Positions 1 to 8,968 of a stretch of DNA of 64,000 nucleotides are shown here, in pieces. The DNA comes from CAYMAZ01 sp964388575 (lineage in GTDB: Bacteria; Bacteroidota; Bacteroidia; Bacteroidales; DTU049): assembly GCA_964388575.1 (NCBI GenBank), contig CAYMAZ010000002.1, positions 62,001-126,000 on the forward strand, in the 5' to 3' direction. Within the stretch, counting starts at the first letter, position 1, and the number at the start of each line of letters is the position of its first letter. Under the pieces are notes generated by a model, which was not told where the DNA came from, ran no database searches, and worked only from the letters and a program-made list of their open reading frames with translations. The position numbers and the translations under genes were made by a program.

Positions 1-72
1 TGTTATGAACTGTAATAATTTTGCAACAATTTCGAAATAAGAGAAGATCAAATACAGTGTGTCTGTCACCAA

Positions 73-471
73 CTAAAGATAGTCCTTCAAAGTCTGACTT
101 TGAAAGTATTCTTTAATTTCAGAAGTGACCTTTTGCATAACATTATTCAAAATACACTTTGAAAAAGGGCAAATGTGCTTATCGCTGGGACACTCGCTAA
201 TCGTAATTTTTCCCTCAATGGCTTCGTACACTTCCAGAAGTGTGATTTGTTCAGGCTTACGCGCCAGGACAAAACCACCTGAAGGACCACGTAAGGATTT
301 AACCAATCCTAGTTTGGCAAGTGTAAGCATTACTTTAGCAAGGTGATTTCTGCTTGAATCAGTCATTTCGGCAATCTGACTGGCATTAATTATCTTCTCA
401 CTCCTGGCAATGATCACCATTGCATGTATACCCAAGGATGCTGCTTCAGATAATTGTACAATATTTGACAT
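73..471 (-). CDS. Rrf2 family transcriptional regulator, probable Fe-S sensor
   Basis: A 132-residue winged-helix DNA-binding regulator of the Rrf2 family (IscR/NsrR/RsrR relatives). The N-terminal helix-turn-helix (about residues 25-65) is followed by the family hallmark RGPSGGF near residue 61. Three cysteines at positions 94, 101 and 106 (spacing CX6CX4C) lie where family members bind a 2Fe-2S or 4Fe-4S cluster, so redox, NO or iron sensing is likely; the cluster itself is inferred. A TAnnTTTG promoter box lies 24 bases upstream of the start. It is transcribed in the same direction as the nqr operon but separated from it by a small lipoprotein gene and a promoter, so it is probably its own unit. 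The target genes cannot be read from this window; any gene it controls to the left is outside. Confidence 0.9.
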   Translation of the reverse strand: MSNIVQLSEAASLGIHAMVIIARSEKIINASQIAEMTDSSRNHLAKVMLTLAKLGLVKSLRGPSGGFVLARKPEQITLLEVYEAIEGKITISECPSDKHICPFSKCILNNVMQKVTSEIKEYFQSQTLKDYL

Positions 472-494
472 ATAAATAATTTAACTATTCAACG

Positions 495-502
495 CAAAAA
501 TA
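495..502 (-). promoter_or_regulatory. Bacteroidota -7 box for the Rrf2 gene
   Basis: Read on the minus strand this is TATTTTTG followed by C, matching the Bacteroidota sigma-ABfr consensus TAnnTTTG. It sits 24 bases before the Rrf2 ATG. No clear -33 TTTG was found at the usual distance. Confidence 0.5.
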
Positions 503-630
503 CCTAAATTTTCATTTGTATAATAAGATTCTAAAAAGTTTTGTCAGGTACTGATCGAATTCTGTTGAGTCAGCAAAAAAGAAAATTCAAATAAATCAGA
601 TTTTGTCAGGAACAACCATACAAAAAGTGT

Positions 631-873
631 CTATCTCCAGACAGGTTGCTGTGTTCTTTTATTTTTTATGATAAAATTTCTGTTCACAGGGAGTGTATTC
701 CTTTTCAGTTTTTTCTGATAATTACTTCGGTAACCGTATTGTGTTGTTCTTTTTTTAACCATCTTCTTATAATATCTGTATTGAGATGGTCCGCAGGAAG
801 CGAACATGCCGGATACAAGTAAAAGACTGAATACCCAGATTGCGAATCTGTTGGTGAGTTTTTTCTGCATCAT
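631..873 (-). CDS. small basic lipoprotein, function unknown
   Basis: An 80-residue protein. A start at 873 gives a normal lipoprotein signal: two lysines, a hydrophobic stretch ending in a lipobox-like FASC about 25 residues in, then a mature part rich in Lys, Arg and Tyr. Longer upstream starts would put extra residues in front of the signal peptide and are less likely. The family is not recognised. It lies after nqrF on the same strand, 180 bases downstream, and could be a separate transcript. The short length and basic mature region give no enzymatic hint. It could be spurious, but the clear signal peptide favours a real gene. Confidence 0.5.
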   Translation of the reverse strand: MMQKKLTNRFAIWVFSLLLVSGMFASCGPSQYRYYKKMVKKRTTQYGYRSNYQKKLKRNTLPVNRNFIIKNKRTQQPVWR

Positions 874-1053
874 GGTTTTTCTTGTTGCAAAATCTGCGTA
901 AAAGTACAATTTTTTTTGAAATACAACGAAAAAATCTAAATTTTAAATAAAAATTAAAAAAAGAACCTTTCTTTCTCTTCATTCAGAATAAAAAACAAGA
1001 CATTTAAATATTAAAGCTTAAGAACCGGTCAATGGTTAGCCATACAGTTCTGA

Positions 1054-2322
1054 TTAATTTCCGAAGTCATCGTAGGCAATGTTCTCTCTGGGAACACCAA
1101 GATTATCAAGCATATTTGTGCAGGCATCCAGCATGAGACCGGGGCCACAAATATAATACTCAATCTCCTCAGGTTCAGGATGATTTTTCAGATAGTTATC
1201 ATAAATGACCTGATGAATGAATCCAATGTAACCATCCCAGTTGTCTTCAGGTTTTGGTTCAGAAAGCCCGATATGAAACTGAAAATTATCAAATTCCTTT
1301 TCAATTTGTCTGAAATCTTCTTCGTAGAACAATTCTCTTTTGGATCGTCCTCCGTACCAGAAAGTAGCTTTCCGTGATGTTTTTCTCGTGTGAAAAAGAT
1401 CAAAAATATGGGATCGCATTGGAGCCATTCCTGCACCACCACCGATAAACATCATCTCTTTGTCTGTTGGTTTAATAAAGAACTCTCCGTATGGACCTGA
1501 TATAGTCACTTTATCGCCCGGTTTTTTTGAAAAGATGTATGAAGAACAAATTCCTGGATTCACTTTCATAAATACATTCTTTGCTCTGTCCCAGGGTGGG
1601 GTTGCTATTCTCACGTTCAGCATAATAATATTGCCTTCAGCAGGATGACTGGCCATAGAATATGCCCTGAAGATGGGTTCAGTGTTCTTCATTTTCAAAT
1701 CCCACATATTATAAATATCCCACTCACCACGAAACTCCTCTTCAACATGCATATCTTTGAAATTTACTTCACAAGGCGGAACATCAATCTGGATGTACCC
1801 TCCTGACTGAAAGTCAAGCCATTCATTGTTTGGCAGTTTGACAACAAATTCTTTAATAAACGTTGCAACATTTCTGTTAGAAATCACTTCGCATTCCCAC
1901 TTTTTGATATTGAATCTCTCTGCAGGAACCTGAATCTTCATATCATTTCTGACTTTTACCTGACAGCCAAGGCGCCAGTTATTTTGCTGTTCCTTACGTG
2001 TAAAATAAATCGTTTCTGTAGGCAGGATGCTCCCCCCACCTTCTATGACTTGAACTTTACACATTGCACAGGTTCCACCACCACCACAAGCTGATGGAAG
2101 AAAGATATTCTGAGTTGAAAGAGTACTAAGCAATGTTCCTCCTGGTGCAACTTCAATTTCCTTCTCTTCGTTTATATTCAGTTTGACATTTCCCTGAGGC
2201 ATTAGTTTCTTACGGGCATAAAGCAATACTCCCACAAGAATAAGAATTACCAGTAAAAACGCAGCAATACTGGCAATTACGACAGTAAAATCTATGGCTG
2301 CAACAACAAACATGCTATTCAT
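1054..2322 (-). CDS. nqrF: Na+-translocating NADH:quinone reductase subunit F
   Basis: The NADH-oxidising subunit of the sodium-pumping Na+-NQR complex. Electrons pass from NADH to FAD to a 2Fe-2S centre and on to the membrane subunits. The protein is 422 residues. One N-terminal membrane helix (about 8-36) is followed by a ferredoxin domain with cluster ligands C79, C85, C88 and C120. A ferredoxin-reductase module follows, with the FAD motif RAYSMAS near residue 240 and the nucleotide motif GGGAGMAP near 290. Length and domain order are normal for NqrF. It is the last gene of nqrABCDEF, 26 bases after nqrE. Confidence 0.97.
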   Translation of the reverse strand: MNSMFVVAAIDFTVVIASIAAFLLVILILVGVLLYARKKLMPQGNVKLNINEEKEIEVAPGGTLLSTLSTQNIFLPSACGGGGTCAMCKVQVIEGGGSILPTETIYFTRKEQQNNWRLGCQVKVRNDMKIQVPAERFNIKKWECEVISNRNVATFIKEFVVKLPNNEWLDFQSGGYIQIDVPPCEVNFKDMHVEEEFRGEWDIYNMWDLKMKNTEPIFRAYSMASHPAEGNIIMLNVRIATPPWDRAKNVFMKVNPGICSSYIFSKKPGDKVTISGPYGEFFIKPTDKEMMFIGGGAGMAPMRSHIFDLFHTRKTSRKATFWYGGRSKRELFYEEDFRQIEKEFDNFQFHIGLSEPKPEDNWDGYIGFIHQVIYDNYLKNHPEPEEIEYYICGPGLMLDACTNMLDNLGVPRENIAYDDFGN

Positions 2323-2348
2323 TTGTTCAGTATTTTTTTACGTTTGTA

Positions 2349-2966
2349 TTATATTTTAATTCCAAGAAAACTCATAAATGCAATGCCCATAAGTCCTGTA
2401 ATGATAAAAGTTATTCCAAGACCTCTTAATGGAGCAGGTACAGCCGAGTATTTGATCTTTTCCCTGATGGCAGCAATACTAACAATTGCCAACCACCAGC
2501 CAACACCGGACCCCAGTCCGAATGAAAATGCCTCTCCGATATTACTGTATTCCCTTTCCTGCATAAACAATGAACCACCAAGGATAGCACAGTTTACTGC
2601 AATAAGTGGAAGAAAAATTCCCAATGCTGAATACAGCGGTGGGCTGAATTTCTCAATAATCATTTCAACAAGCTGCACCATAGAAGCAATGACAGCAATA
2701 AACATGATAAATGAAAGAAAGCTCAGATCCAGACCGGCAAACGATTCACCCAGCCAGCTCAGGGCTCCTTTCTTCAGTAGATAATTATCAATCAAATAAT
2801 TCACTGGAACTGTAATAGACAGCACAAACAATACTGCCAAACCCAGTCCGCTTGAAGTTTTGACTGTCCTAGAAACGGCCAGATACGAACACATGCCTAA
2901 AAAATAGGCAAAGATCATATTATCGATAAAGATTGACCTGATGAAAATATTGAAATACTCTGTCAT
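2349..2966 (-). CDS. nqrE: Na+-NQR subunit E, membrane subunit
   Basis: A 205-residue integral membrane protein with about six hydrophobic helices, homologous to NqrD and RnfA/RnfE. NqrD and NqrE together form the inverted-topology pair that holds a membrane iron centre between symmetry-related cysteines. Recognised from full-length similarity (for example FIRSIFIDNMIFAYFLGMC at the start) and from its position between nqrD and nqrF. It starts 11 bases after nqrD ends. Confidence 0.96.
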   Translation of the reverse strand: MTEYFNIFIRSIFIDNMIFAYFLGMCSYLAVSRTVKTSSGLGLAVLFVLSITVPVNYLIDNYLLKKGALSWLGESFAGLDLSFLSFIMFIAVIASMVQLVEMIIEKFSPPLYSALGIFLPLIAVNCAILGGSLFMQEREYSNIGEAFSFGLGSGVGWWLAIVSIAAIREKIKYSAVPAPLRGLGITFIITGLMGIAFMSFLGIKI

Positions 2967-2977
2967 CGCTTTTTAAA

Positions 2978-3634
2978 TTAACTTTTATCAATCAAATCTC
3001 TGTTTTTATATCTCTGTACCCAGATAATGACGCCTACGATAATAAGAGCCATCGGGGGTAGAATCATCATCCCATTGTTAAAATAACCTGCGTTGTAAAA
3101 CGCTTCGGGGATTACCTTGTAGTTCCAGAGAGTACCTGAACCAAGCAGTTCTCTGAAAAATCCAACAATGATCAGAATAATTCCGTAGCCCATTGCATTT
3201 CCCATCCCATCAAGAAAAGACTGCCAGGGCTTATTAGCCATTGCAAATGCCTCAAGACGCCCCATGACAATACAGTTTGTTATAATCAGTCCAACAAATA
3301 CAGACAACTGCTTACTTACATCAAACACAAATGCTTTAAGAAACTGATCCACCAGAATCACGAGCATTGCTATAATTGTCAACTGCACAATGATTCGAAT
3401 TCGCGGTGGTATTGTTTTTCTCAGTAAAGATGTTACGACATTTGATACTGCAAGTACAAAAACCACAGACAATGCCATGACAACTGAGGGTTTCAGTTTT
3501 ACAGTCACAGCAAGAGCAGAACATATACCGAGCACCTGAATGGTGATGGGGTTGTCCTTGTTTAGAGGCTGGGTCAACAGCTTAATATTTTTCGGGGAAA
3601 ACAATGATTCCCTTTTATTCCTCGTTGTTTCCAT
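2978..3634 (-). CDS. nqrD: Na+-NQR subunit D, membrane subunit
   Basis: A 218-residue membrane protein, paralogous to NqrE, with about six membrane helices after an unusually long hydrophilic N-terminus of roughly 25 residues. The family sequence LGICSALAVTVKLKPSVVM is clear around residues 35-53, including the conserved membrane cysteine. Its ATG lies inside the 3' end of nqrC, so the two reading frames overlap by 20 bases. This suggests translational coupling of C and D. Confidence 0.96.
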   Translation of the reverse strand: METTRNKRESLFSPKNIKLLTQPLNKDNPITIQVLGICSALAVTVKLKPSVVMALSVVFVLAVSNVVTSLLRKTIPPRIRIIVQLTIIAMLVILVDQFLKAFVFDVSKQLSVFVGLIITNCIVMGRLEAFAMANKPWQSFLDGMGNAMGYGIILIIVGFFRELLGSGTLWNYKVIPEAFYNAGYFNNGMMILPPMALIIVGVIIWVQRYKNRDLIDKS

Positions 3635-4376
3635 TATTCTTTATTTTTTCAAAAAAAGGAAGATAATTTTTAAGGTTTGATCTGATCATATCAGATGTTC
3701 CGTCACTTGTTATTGTTCCGCCGGAGATGGCATCTACTCCGTGAATTTCAGAAATGGTACTACTGTTTTTCACACCACCCTTCACTACAGCAACTGAAAC
3801 AAATTCATGATCTGTGTTAAAAATTTGTTTATCATTAAACTGTTCCTGAAATTCAGTTGTTGAAATCTCAGCACCAAGGCCAGGAGTTTCACCTTTGTGA
3901 CCAAATGTCACACCTGCAACAGTAGAAAAATCATCCTTCAATGCAATAGTCCCCCAGATCGGTCCCCAAAGACCACGACCAAGTAACGGAATGACATAAA
4001 GAATATCTTTATCCCTGTTAATTACATATAAAGGCAGCAACCCTTTTCCAGTTTTTTCAATAGACAGAAGTTGTTCTTTAATAATAATGTCAAAAGCTCT
4101 GATATCTCCTGAATTAAATTTCCCATCTGAATAAGATGCTACAACATTTCCCTTTTCATCGACAACAATTTCCTCAACGACATACTGATTATAGGATGAT
4201 GGAACTTCTTCTGTCGGAACTGTAATGTGAGCAGCTCCCAGGATATCTTTCATTTTTTCAACCTCCAGATTTCGCTGCTGAAACGGCTGCAATATTGTTG
4301 CTGCAAGTGACAGTAATAATGCAACGATCATAACCATCACAGAGGCGTATATAAATATGTATTTATTGCTGAACAT
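3615..4376 (-). CDS. nqrC: Na+-NQR subunit C, covalent FMN subunit
   Basis: A 253-residue protein with one N-terminal membrane anchor (about 7-30) and a periplasmic FMN-binding domain. The flavin-attachment motif SGGT sits near the C-terminus. T221 is the expected Thr that receives FMN through a phosphoester bond made by ApbE; no apbE gene is in this window. The protein accepts electrons from the 2Fe-2S/iron relay and passes them to NqrB. It overlaps nqrD by 20 bases and starts 13 bases after nqrB. Confidence 0.96.
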   Translation of the reverse strand: MFSNKYIFIYASVMVMIVALLLSLAATILQPFQQRNLEVEKMKDILGAAHITVPTEEVPSSYNQYVVEEIVVDEKGNVVASYSDGKFNSGDIRAFDIIIKEQLLSIEKTGKGLLPLYVINRDKDILYVIPLLGRGLWGPIWGTIALKDDFSTVAGVTFGHKGETPGLGAEISTTEFQEQFNDKQIFNTDHEFVSVAVVKGGVKNSSTISEIHGVDAISGGTITSDGTSDMIRSNLKNYLPFFEKIKNNGNNEE

Positions 4377-4389
4377 GGTTTTCAGAATT

Positions 4390-5598
4390 TTATGATGTTA
4401 TTTGAACATTTGACCTGAGTTTCAAAGCTCGTTTTGTACGAAACTTAATATGAGACTGAATTACATAATGATCTATCAGCGGAGCCATCACATTCATAAA
4501 TAAAATGGCAAGCATCATCCCTTCAGGATAGGCTGGATTTAGCACTCTGAGTATCACTGCAAAAACTCCGATCAAAAATCCATAGATCAGTTTTCCCCTG
4601 GCTGTCTGTGCTGCAGAAACAGGATCAGTGGCCATAAATACAGCACCAAAAGCAAATCCCCCCATAATCAGATGATACCAGGAAGGAAGAAGCATATACT
4701 CATTGGCCCCAACAAGATTCAGCATCCAGCCCATAGCCAAACCTCCTACTACAGTTGATGCCATAATACGGAAACTTCCTATTCCTGTGTATATCAGAAT
4801 AAATGCACCGATCAATATTGCCAAAGCAGAAGTCTCACCAACAGACCCCGGAATGAATCCAAGAAACATATCAATTGCAGAAGGTAAGGTGTCTGAATGA
4901 CCTGAAGCTGTCAGCGCAAGCGGAGTTGCACCAGAAACAGCATCAGGTTTTGCTGCAATCCAGACATTGTCTCCAGACATATGAGCCGGATAAGCAAAAA
5001 ACAGAAAAGCACGAGTAAGTAATGCCGGATTCATAATATTCATCCCAGTTCCACCAAAAACTTCCTTTCCAAAAATGACTGCAAAGATTGTTGCAACAGC
5101 AACCATCCATAAAGGAATATCGGGAGGCACAACCAGTGGTATCAACAAACCCGAAACCAAGAACCCTTCATTGATCGAATGCCCCCTGATTTGCGCAAAT
5201 GTAAATTCTACTCCCAGCCCTGCCACATATGATACAATAATAATTGGCAATATTTTTATCAACCCGTACCAGAATATTTTCCAGAACCCAACAAGCGGAA
5301 TTATCTCCTTCCAGTTGATGGAAGAAAATTCCGGCATAATTTTAAACTGAGCAAGATAATACTGAATACCGACATTAAAAATTCCAAATAACAGAGCGGG
5401 AATTAAAGCAATCACAACCATGATCATCGTTCGTTTCATATCTACACTGTCCCGAATATGAGCACCTCTTTTTGTCACATGGTCCGGGACGAATAGGAAT
5501 GTTTCAAACCCGTCAAAAACACTGTGCAAAAAATACAGCTTTCCTCCTTTCTGAAAATTGGGTTTAATTTTATCAAGAAATTTTCTCAATGGTTTCAT
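4390..5598 (-). CDS. nqrB: Na+-NQR subunit B, Na+-channel and FMN subunit
   Basis: A 402-residue polytopic membrane protein with about ten helices that carries covalent FMN and riboflavin and forms the Na+ pathway. The FMN attachment motif SGAT lies at residues 222-225, with T225 the expected flavinylated residue. The N-terminal LHSVFDGFETFLFVP block typical of NqrB is intact. It is second in the operon, 22 bases after nqrA. Confidence 0.97.
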   Translation of the reverse strand: MKPLRKFLDKIKPNFQKGGKLYFLHSVFDGFETFLFVPDHVTKRGAHIRDSVDMKRTMIMVVIALIPALLFGIFNVGIQYYLAQFKIMPEFSSINWKEIIPLVGFWKIFWYGLIKILPIIIVSYVAGLGVEFTFAQIRGHSINEGFLVSGLLIPLVVPPDIPLWMVAVATIFAVIFGKEVFGGTGMNIMNPALLTRAFLFFAYPAHMSGDNVWIAAKPDAVSGATPLALTASGHSDTLPSAIDMFLGFIPGSVGETSALAILIGAFILIYTGIGSFRIMASTVVGGLAMGWMLNLVGANEYMLLPSWYHLIMGGFAFGAVFMATDPVSAAQTARGKLIYGFLIGVFAVILRVLNPAYPEGMMLAILFMNVMAPLIDHYVIQSHIKFRTKRALKLRSNVQITS

Positions 5599-5620
5599 CT
5601 TTGAAACTGTATTTAGTTAT

Positions 5621-6973
5621 TTAGTTCGTTTCTTTTATAATAAAGTCAATTCCTTCGCGGATGATGGTTTGTGACTCAATCTTGGAAGTACAGACAACTT
5701 CGCAAAGAGCAAAATCTTCCTCTGCCACTTCATAAATACCAAGTTGCTCCATGAGCTCAAAATCACGCACAATGATTGCTTTGAGCAATTGTACAGGCAT
5801 CAGATTCATTGGGAACACCTTTTCATACTGACCGGTCATGACAAAAGCACGCAATTCACCGTGTTTGTTAGTATCCAACCTGTAATGTCTGTTACGGAAT
5901 AACCATGAAAAGTATGTTCTTGACATGCTGAACTTCTTAAATCCCGGATTTGCCCAACCCAGAAATTCATGATGATTTCCTTCAGGAATCGCACTAATCA
6001 TTCTGTCATAAAACCCAATGAAACCATCATGGGAAATTGTCGAACCGGTGAGAACATTTCCTGAAATAATTCTGGTATTCCCAAGAAAAAGATTTCCCTT
6101 TACAAGCCCGGAAACAGAAGCACCGATGAGTGACTCAAAATAAAATGTTTTCTCAAATTCTGACCCAGCACAGGCATACATCCGTTTATGCACATATCTG
6201 CCCTCTTCAAACAAACGTCCGATGGCAACCACATCCTGGGGGTCAACATACCAGACAACATCTCCCTTCAGCACAGGCCGGATATGATGAATCTGAACAC
6301 CAACATTTGATGCAGGATGCGGTCCGTCAAACTGATTGATCTGAACATTCTTTGTGTGTAGAAACATTTCAGGAACGCCCAATTTTGGATGAACATTCAG
6401 GTGAATTAATCCGGATGTGAGTTTTTTCAACACATTAATGCCAGACTGAAAATGTTCCTGTTTGTGATGTTTCATTACAAACACCATATCGGGCGCAAGC
6501 GGAGCAGTATCAAATCCGGATATAAATATTGCATCCGGAACCACTTCAGGATCAGCAATAATTGCAAATGGTCTTTGTCTGATCACGGGCCATAATCCGG
6601 AAGCAAGTAATTTCTCAGCTATGAATTTCCTGTCCAGCAATTCCGGATCTTCTGATCCAAAATCAACATACTGATCAGATTGATCCCGCTGAATGATGAT
6701 CTGTTCCAGTCGCCTCTTTTCTCCTCTTCTGATTTCAAGCACCTTGCCACTGACTGGTGAAGTCAGTTTTAGTTTCTCATTTTTTTTATCAAAAACAAGC
6801 GGAGTTCCCGCCTGAACCTGATCTCCTTCAGAAACAATCAATCTGGGATGAATGATTCTGAACCCGGAAGGCTGCACTGAATACAGATCAGGATTGTAAG
6901 ACTCCAGTTTCTTCTCAGCCTCACCTTTGAGTTTTATTGTAAGGCCTTTCCTGATTTTTACAATTCTTGTCAT
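5621..6973 (-). CDS. nqrA: Na+-NQR subunit A, first gene of the nqr operon
   Basis: A 450-residue soluble cytoplasmic subunit that docks on NqrB and contributes to the quinone side of the complex. It is normal length and has the barrel-sandwich N-terminal region seen in NqrA/RnfC proteins (TSPVSGKVLEIRRGEKR near residue 75). As first gene of the operon it has a promoter box (minus-strand TATATTTGC) 24 bases upstream of its ATG. The 6-gene order A-B-C-D-E-F is complete and tightly packed, so the window encodes a full sodium-pumping respiratory complex. Confidence 0.97.
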   Translation of the reverse strand: MTRIVKIRKGLTIKLKGEAEKKLESYNPDLYSVQPSGFRIIHPRLIVSEGDQVQAGTPLVFDKKNEKLKLTSPVSGKVLEIRRGEKRRLEQIIIQRDQSDQYVDFGSEDPELLDRKFIAEKLLASGLWPVIRQRPFAIIADPEVVPDAIFISGFDTAPLAPDMVFVMKHHKQEHFQSGINVLKKLTSGLIHLNVHPKLGVPEMFLHTKNVQINQFDGPHPASNVGVQIHHIRPVLKGDVVWYVDPQDVVAIGRLFEEGRYVHKRMYACAGSEFEKTFYFESLIGASVSGLVKGNLFLGNTRIISGNVLTGSTISHDGFIGFYDRMISAIPEGNHHEFLGWANPGFKKFSMSRTYFSWLFRNRHYRLDTNKHGELRAFVMTGQYEKVFPMNLMPVQLLKAIIVRDFELMEQLGIYEVAEEDFALCEVVCTSKIESQTIIREGIDFIIKETN

Positions 6974-6996
6974 GCAAAAGAATTTGATTTTATTGG

Positions 6997-7004
6997 CAAA
7001 TATA
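6997..7004 (-). promoter_or_regulatory. Bacteroidota -7 box for the nqr operon
   Basis: Minus-strand TATATTTG followed by C, an exact match to TAnnTTTG, 24 bases before the nqrA start. The spacing is the same as for the Rrf2 gene. Confidence 0.55.
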
Positions 7005-7127
7005 AAAAAAAATTAACATGAGATACTGTTAATATTTTTTTGCAAAAATAATTTATTTTTGATATTTAAGTATAAAAATGAATAATTTCTGTAATGATAT
7101 TAAAGAATAAATTTAAAAATAACTGTC

Positions 7128-7135
7128 TATTTTTG
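7128..7135 (+). promoter_or_regulatory. Bacteroidota -7 box for the ABC ATPase gene
   Basis: TATTTTTG followed by C matches TAnnTTTG. It lies 32 bases before the ATG at 7167. No convincing -33 element was found. Confidence 0.5.
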
Positions 7136-7166
7136 CACTACATTAATTTAACTTACCGTGGATAAC

Positions 7167-8861
7167 ATGAGCCTGGAAAACAACGGTATTCTGGTGGAGG
7201 CAAAAGGATTACGAATCTCTTTTGGAGAAAATACCGTAGTTAATCACATATCATTTAACGTACGATCAGGGGAGATCGTAGGTATAGTTGGAGAATCAGG
7301 CTCAGGAAAAAGTATGACAGCTTTGTCACTGATGAGGCTGACGCCAGAAAATGCAAATGTCGTAGCTGAAAATGGGCTCATACTTTATCACGATTCCAAA
7401 CAAACCGATTTGAGTCTTGTATCTTTAAAAGAAATGCGAAAAATCAGAGGGAATGTGATTTCTATGATTTTTCAGGAGCCCATGACATCACTCAATGCTG
7501 TTCAGAAATGCGGGTTACAAGTTTCTGAGGTACTTCAGATTCATACCGGATTGAAAAAAAATGAAATTCGCAAAAAAGTTCTTAATCTGTTTAAAGAAGT
7601 TTTAATTCCTGAACCTGAGAAAGTATTTAACAAATATCCGCATCAATTATCAGGAGGACAACGCCAGAGGGTTATGATAGCCATGGCTCTTGCATGCAAT
7701 CCCAGGTTGCTTATAGCAGATGAACCCACCACTGCACTTGATGTTACAGTTCAGAAAGCAGTTTTACAGTTATTGCATGAATTGCAGCAAAAATACAGAA
7801 TGAGTATTGTTTTGATTACTCATGATCTGGGAGTTGTTAGAGAAATCTGTCATAGAGTGCTTGTAATGCATAAAGGTGAAATTGTTGAAGAGCTGACAGC
7901 CCCACAACTAGTTTCCGGTGATGCTCATCATCAATACACAAAAGGATTACTTGCCTGTAGGCCACCTGTTGATTCCAAACCGATAAGGCTTCGAACTGTC
8001 AGTGATTTTATTGAACAAACTGAACAACATTTCAGCTCCGCACCTACTCCGTTTCCGAAATCAGAAATAAAACCAGCTTCTATTCTTGAAGTCATCTCAC
8101 TGAACAAGCATTTTCCTGCAGGAAAAGACTTTATGGGAAAGCCTGTTGCATGGTATAAAGCTGTTGATGACGTGAGTTTTCATCTTCGTGAAGGCGAAAC
8201 ACTGGGGCTGGTTGGTGAATCAGGATGCGGAAAGACTACTTTAAGCAGAACCATTCTGCGACTGATAGAGCCCACTTCAGGTCAGATGTTGTTTTATGGT
8301 AATGATATTTGTGAAAAAAAGGGAAAAGAGCTGAAGTCATTCAGAATGCAGACACAAATTGTCTTTCAGGATCCCTATTCTTCCCTTAATCCTAATATGA
8401 CAATCGGAACCGCACTATCTGAGCCACTGAAAGTGCATGGTAAAATGAAAAACAGGACTGAAAGAGAGCATTTTATTGTTGAGATTCTTGAAAAAGTTGG
8501 TCTGAGTCGAGATGATCTCAAAAAATATCCCCATCAGTTTTCCGGAGGGCAAAGACAACGTATTGTAATTGCACGGGCTATAGTGCTCCATCCCCGGTTT
8601 ATTATCTGTGATGAAGCTGTTTCTGCTCTTGATGTTTCAGTGCAAGCTCAGGTTCTGAATTTGCTGAATGACCTTAAAGAGGAATTTGGCCTTACATATC
8701 TGTTTATTTCTCACGATTTGTCTGTGGTTAAATACATGTCAAACCGTATGATGGTCATGCAAAAGGGGAAAATTGTTGAAACCGGACTTTCTGACGATGT
8801 GTTTTGCAATCCCCGGAATGAATATACACAAAAACTGATTGCATCAATTCCAGGATTATAG
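7167..8861 (+). CDS. double-ATPase peptide/nickel-type ABC transporter protein (DppD-DppF fusion)
   Basis: One 564-residue chain with two complete ABC ATPase domains, as in E. coli GsiA/YejF. Walker A motifs are at residues 42-49 (GESGSGKS) and 350-357 (GESGCGKT). Both halves have LSGGQ-type signatures (LSGGQRQR and FSGGQRQR) and Walker B motifs (ADEPTTALD and CDEAVSALD). It should power import of oligopeptides or a similar solute with Opp/Dpp-type permeases, none of which are adjacent, so the permease partners must be encoded elsewhere. An in-frame GTG at 7158 is an alternative start. A short inverted repeat (ATAAGC/GCTTAT) follows the gene and could be a weak terminator. Confidence 0.92.
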   Translation: MSLENNGILVEAKGLRISFGENTVVNHISFNVRSGEIVGIVGESGSGKSMTALSLMRLTPENANVVAENGLILYHDSKQTDLSLVSLKEMRKIRGNVISMIFQEPMTSLNAVQKCGLQVSEVLQIHTGLKKNEIRKKVLNLFKEVLIPEPEKVFNKYPHQLSGGQRQRVMIAMALACNPRLLIADEPTTALDVTVQKAVLQLLHELQQKYRMSIVLITHDLGVVREICHRVLVMHKGEIVEELTAPQLVSGDAHHQYTKGLLACRPPVDSKPIRLRTVSDFIEQTEQHFSSAPTPFPKSEIKPASILEVISLNKHFPAGKDFMGKPVAWYKAVDDVSFHLREGETLGLVGESGCGKTTLSRTILRLIEPTSGQMLFYGNDICEKKGKELKSFRMQTQIVFQDPYSSLNPNMTIGTALSEPLKVHGKMKNRTEREHFIVEILEKVGLSRDDLKKYPHQFSGGQRQRIVIARAIVLHPRFIICDEAVSALDVSVQAQVLNLLNDLKEEFGLTYLFISHDLSVVKYMSNRMMVMQKGKIVETGLSDDVFCNPRNEYTQKLIASIPGL

Positions 8862-8930
8862 AAAATTTTGTATAAGCTTTTAAATGCTTATCTAAAATCA
8901 TATAATTCACCTTACGAAGCAAAAAAACAT

Positions 8931-8938
8931 TAATTTTG
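8931..8938 (+). promoter_or_regulatory. -7 box that fixes the aminotransferase start
   Basis: TAATTTTG matches TAnnTTTG. An in-frame TTG at 8936 overlaps this box, so it cannot be a translated start if the box is used. The ATG at 8969 then has a leader of about 25 bases. Confidence 0.5.
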
Positions 8939-8968
8939 GCAGCACATTACAACATTAATGTTATAATT

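Noticed and set aside
2323..2784. Plus-strand open frame of 153 codons
   Set aside because: Exact antisense of nqrE, which is strongly conserved; no promoter or family resemblance.
8870..8900. Rho-independent terminator after the double ABC ATPase
   Set aside because: Only a 6-base AT-rich stem (ATAAGC/GCTTAT) and no long T tract; too weak to list.
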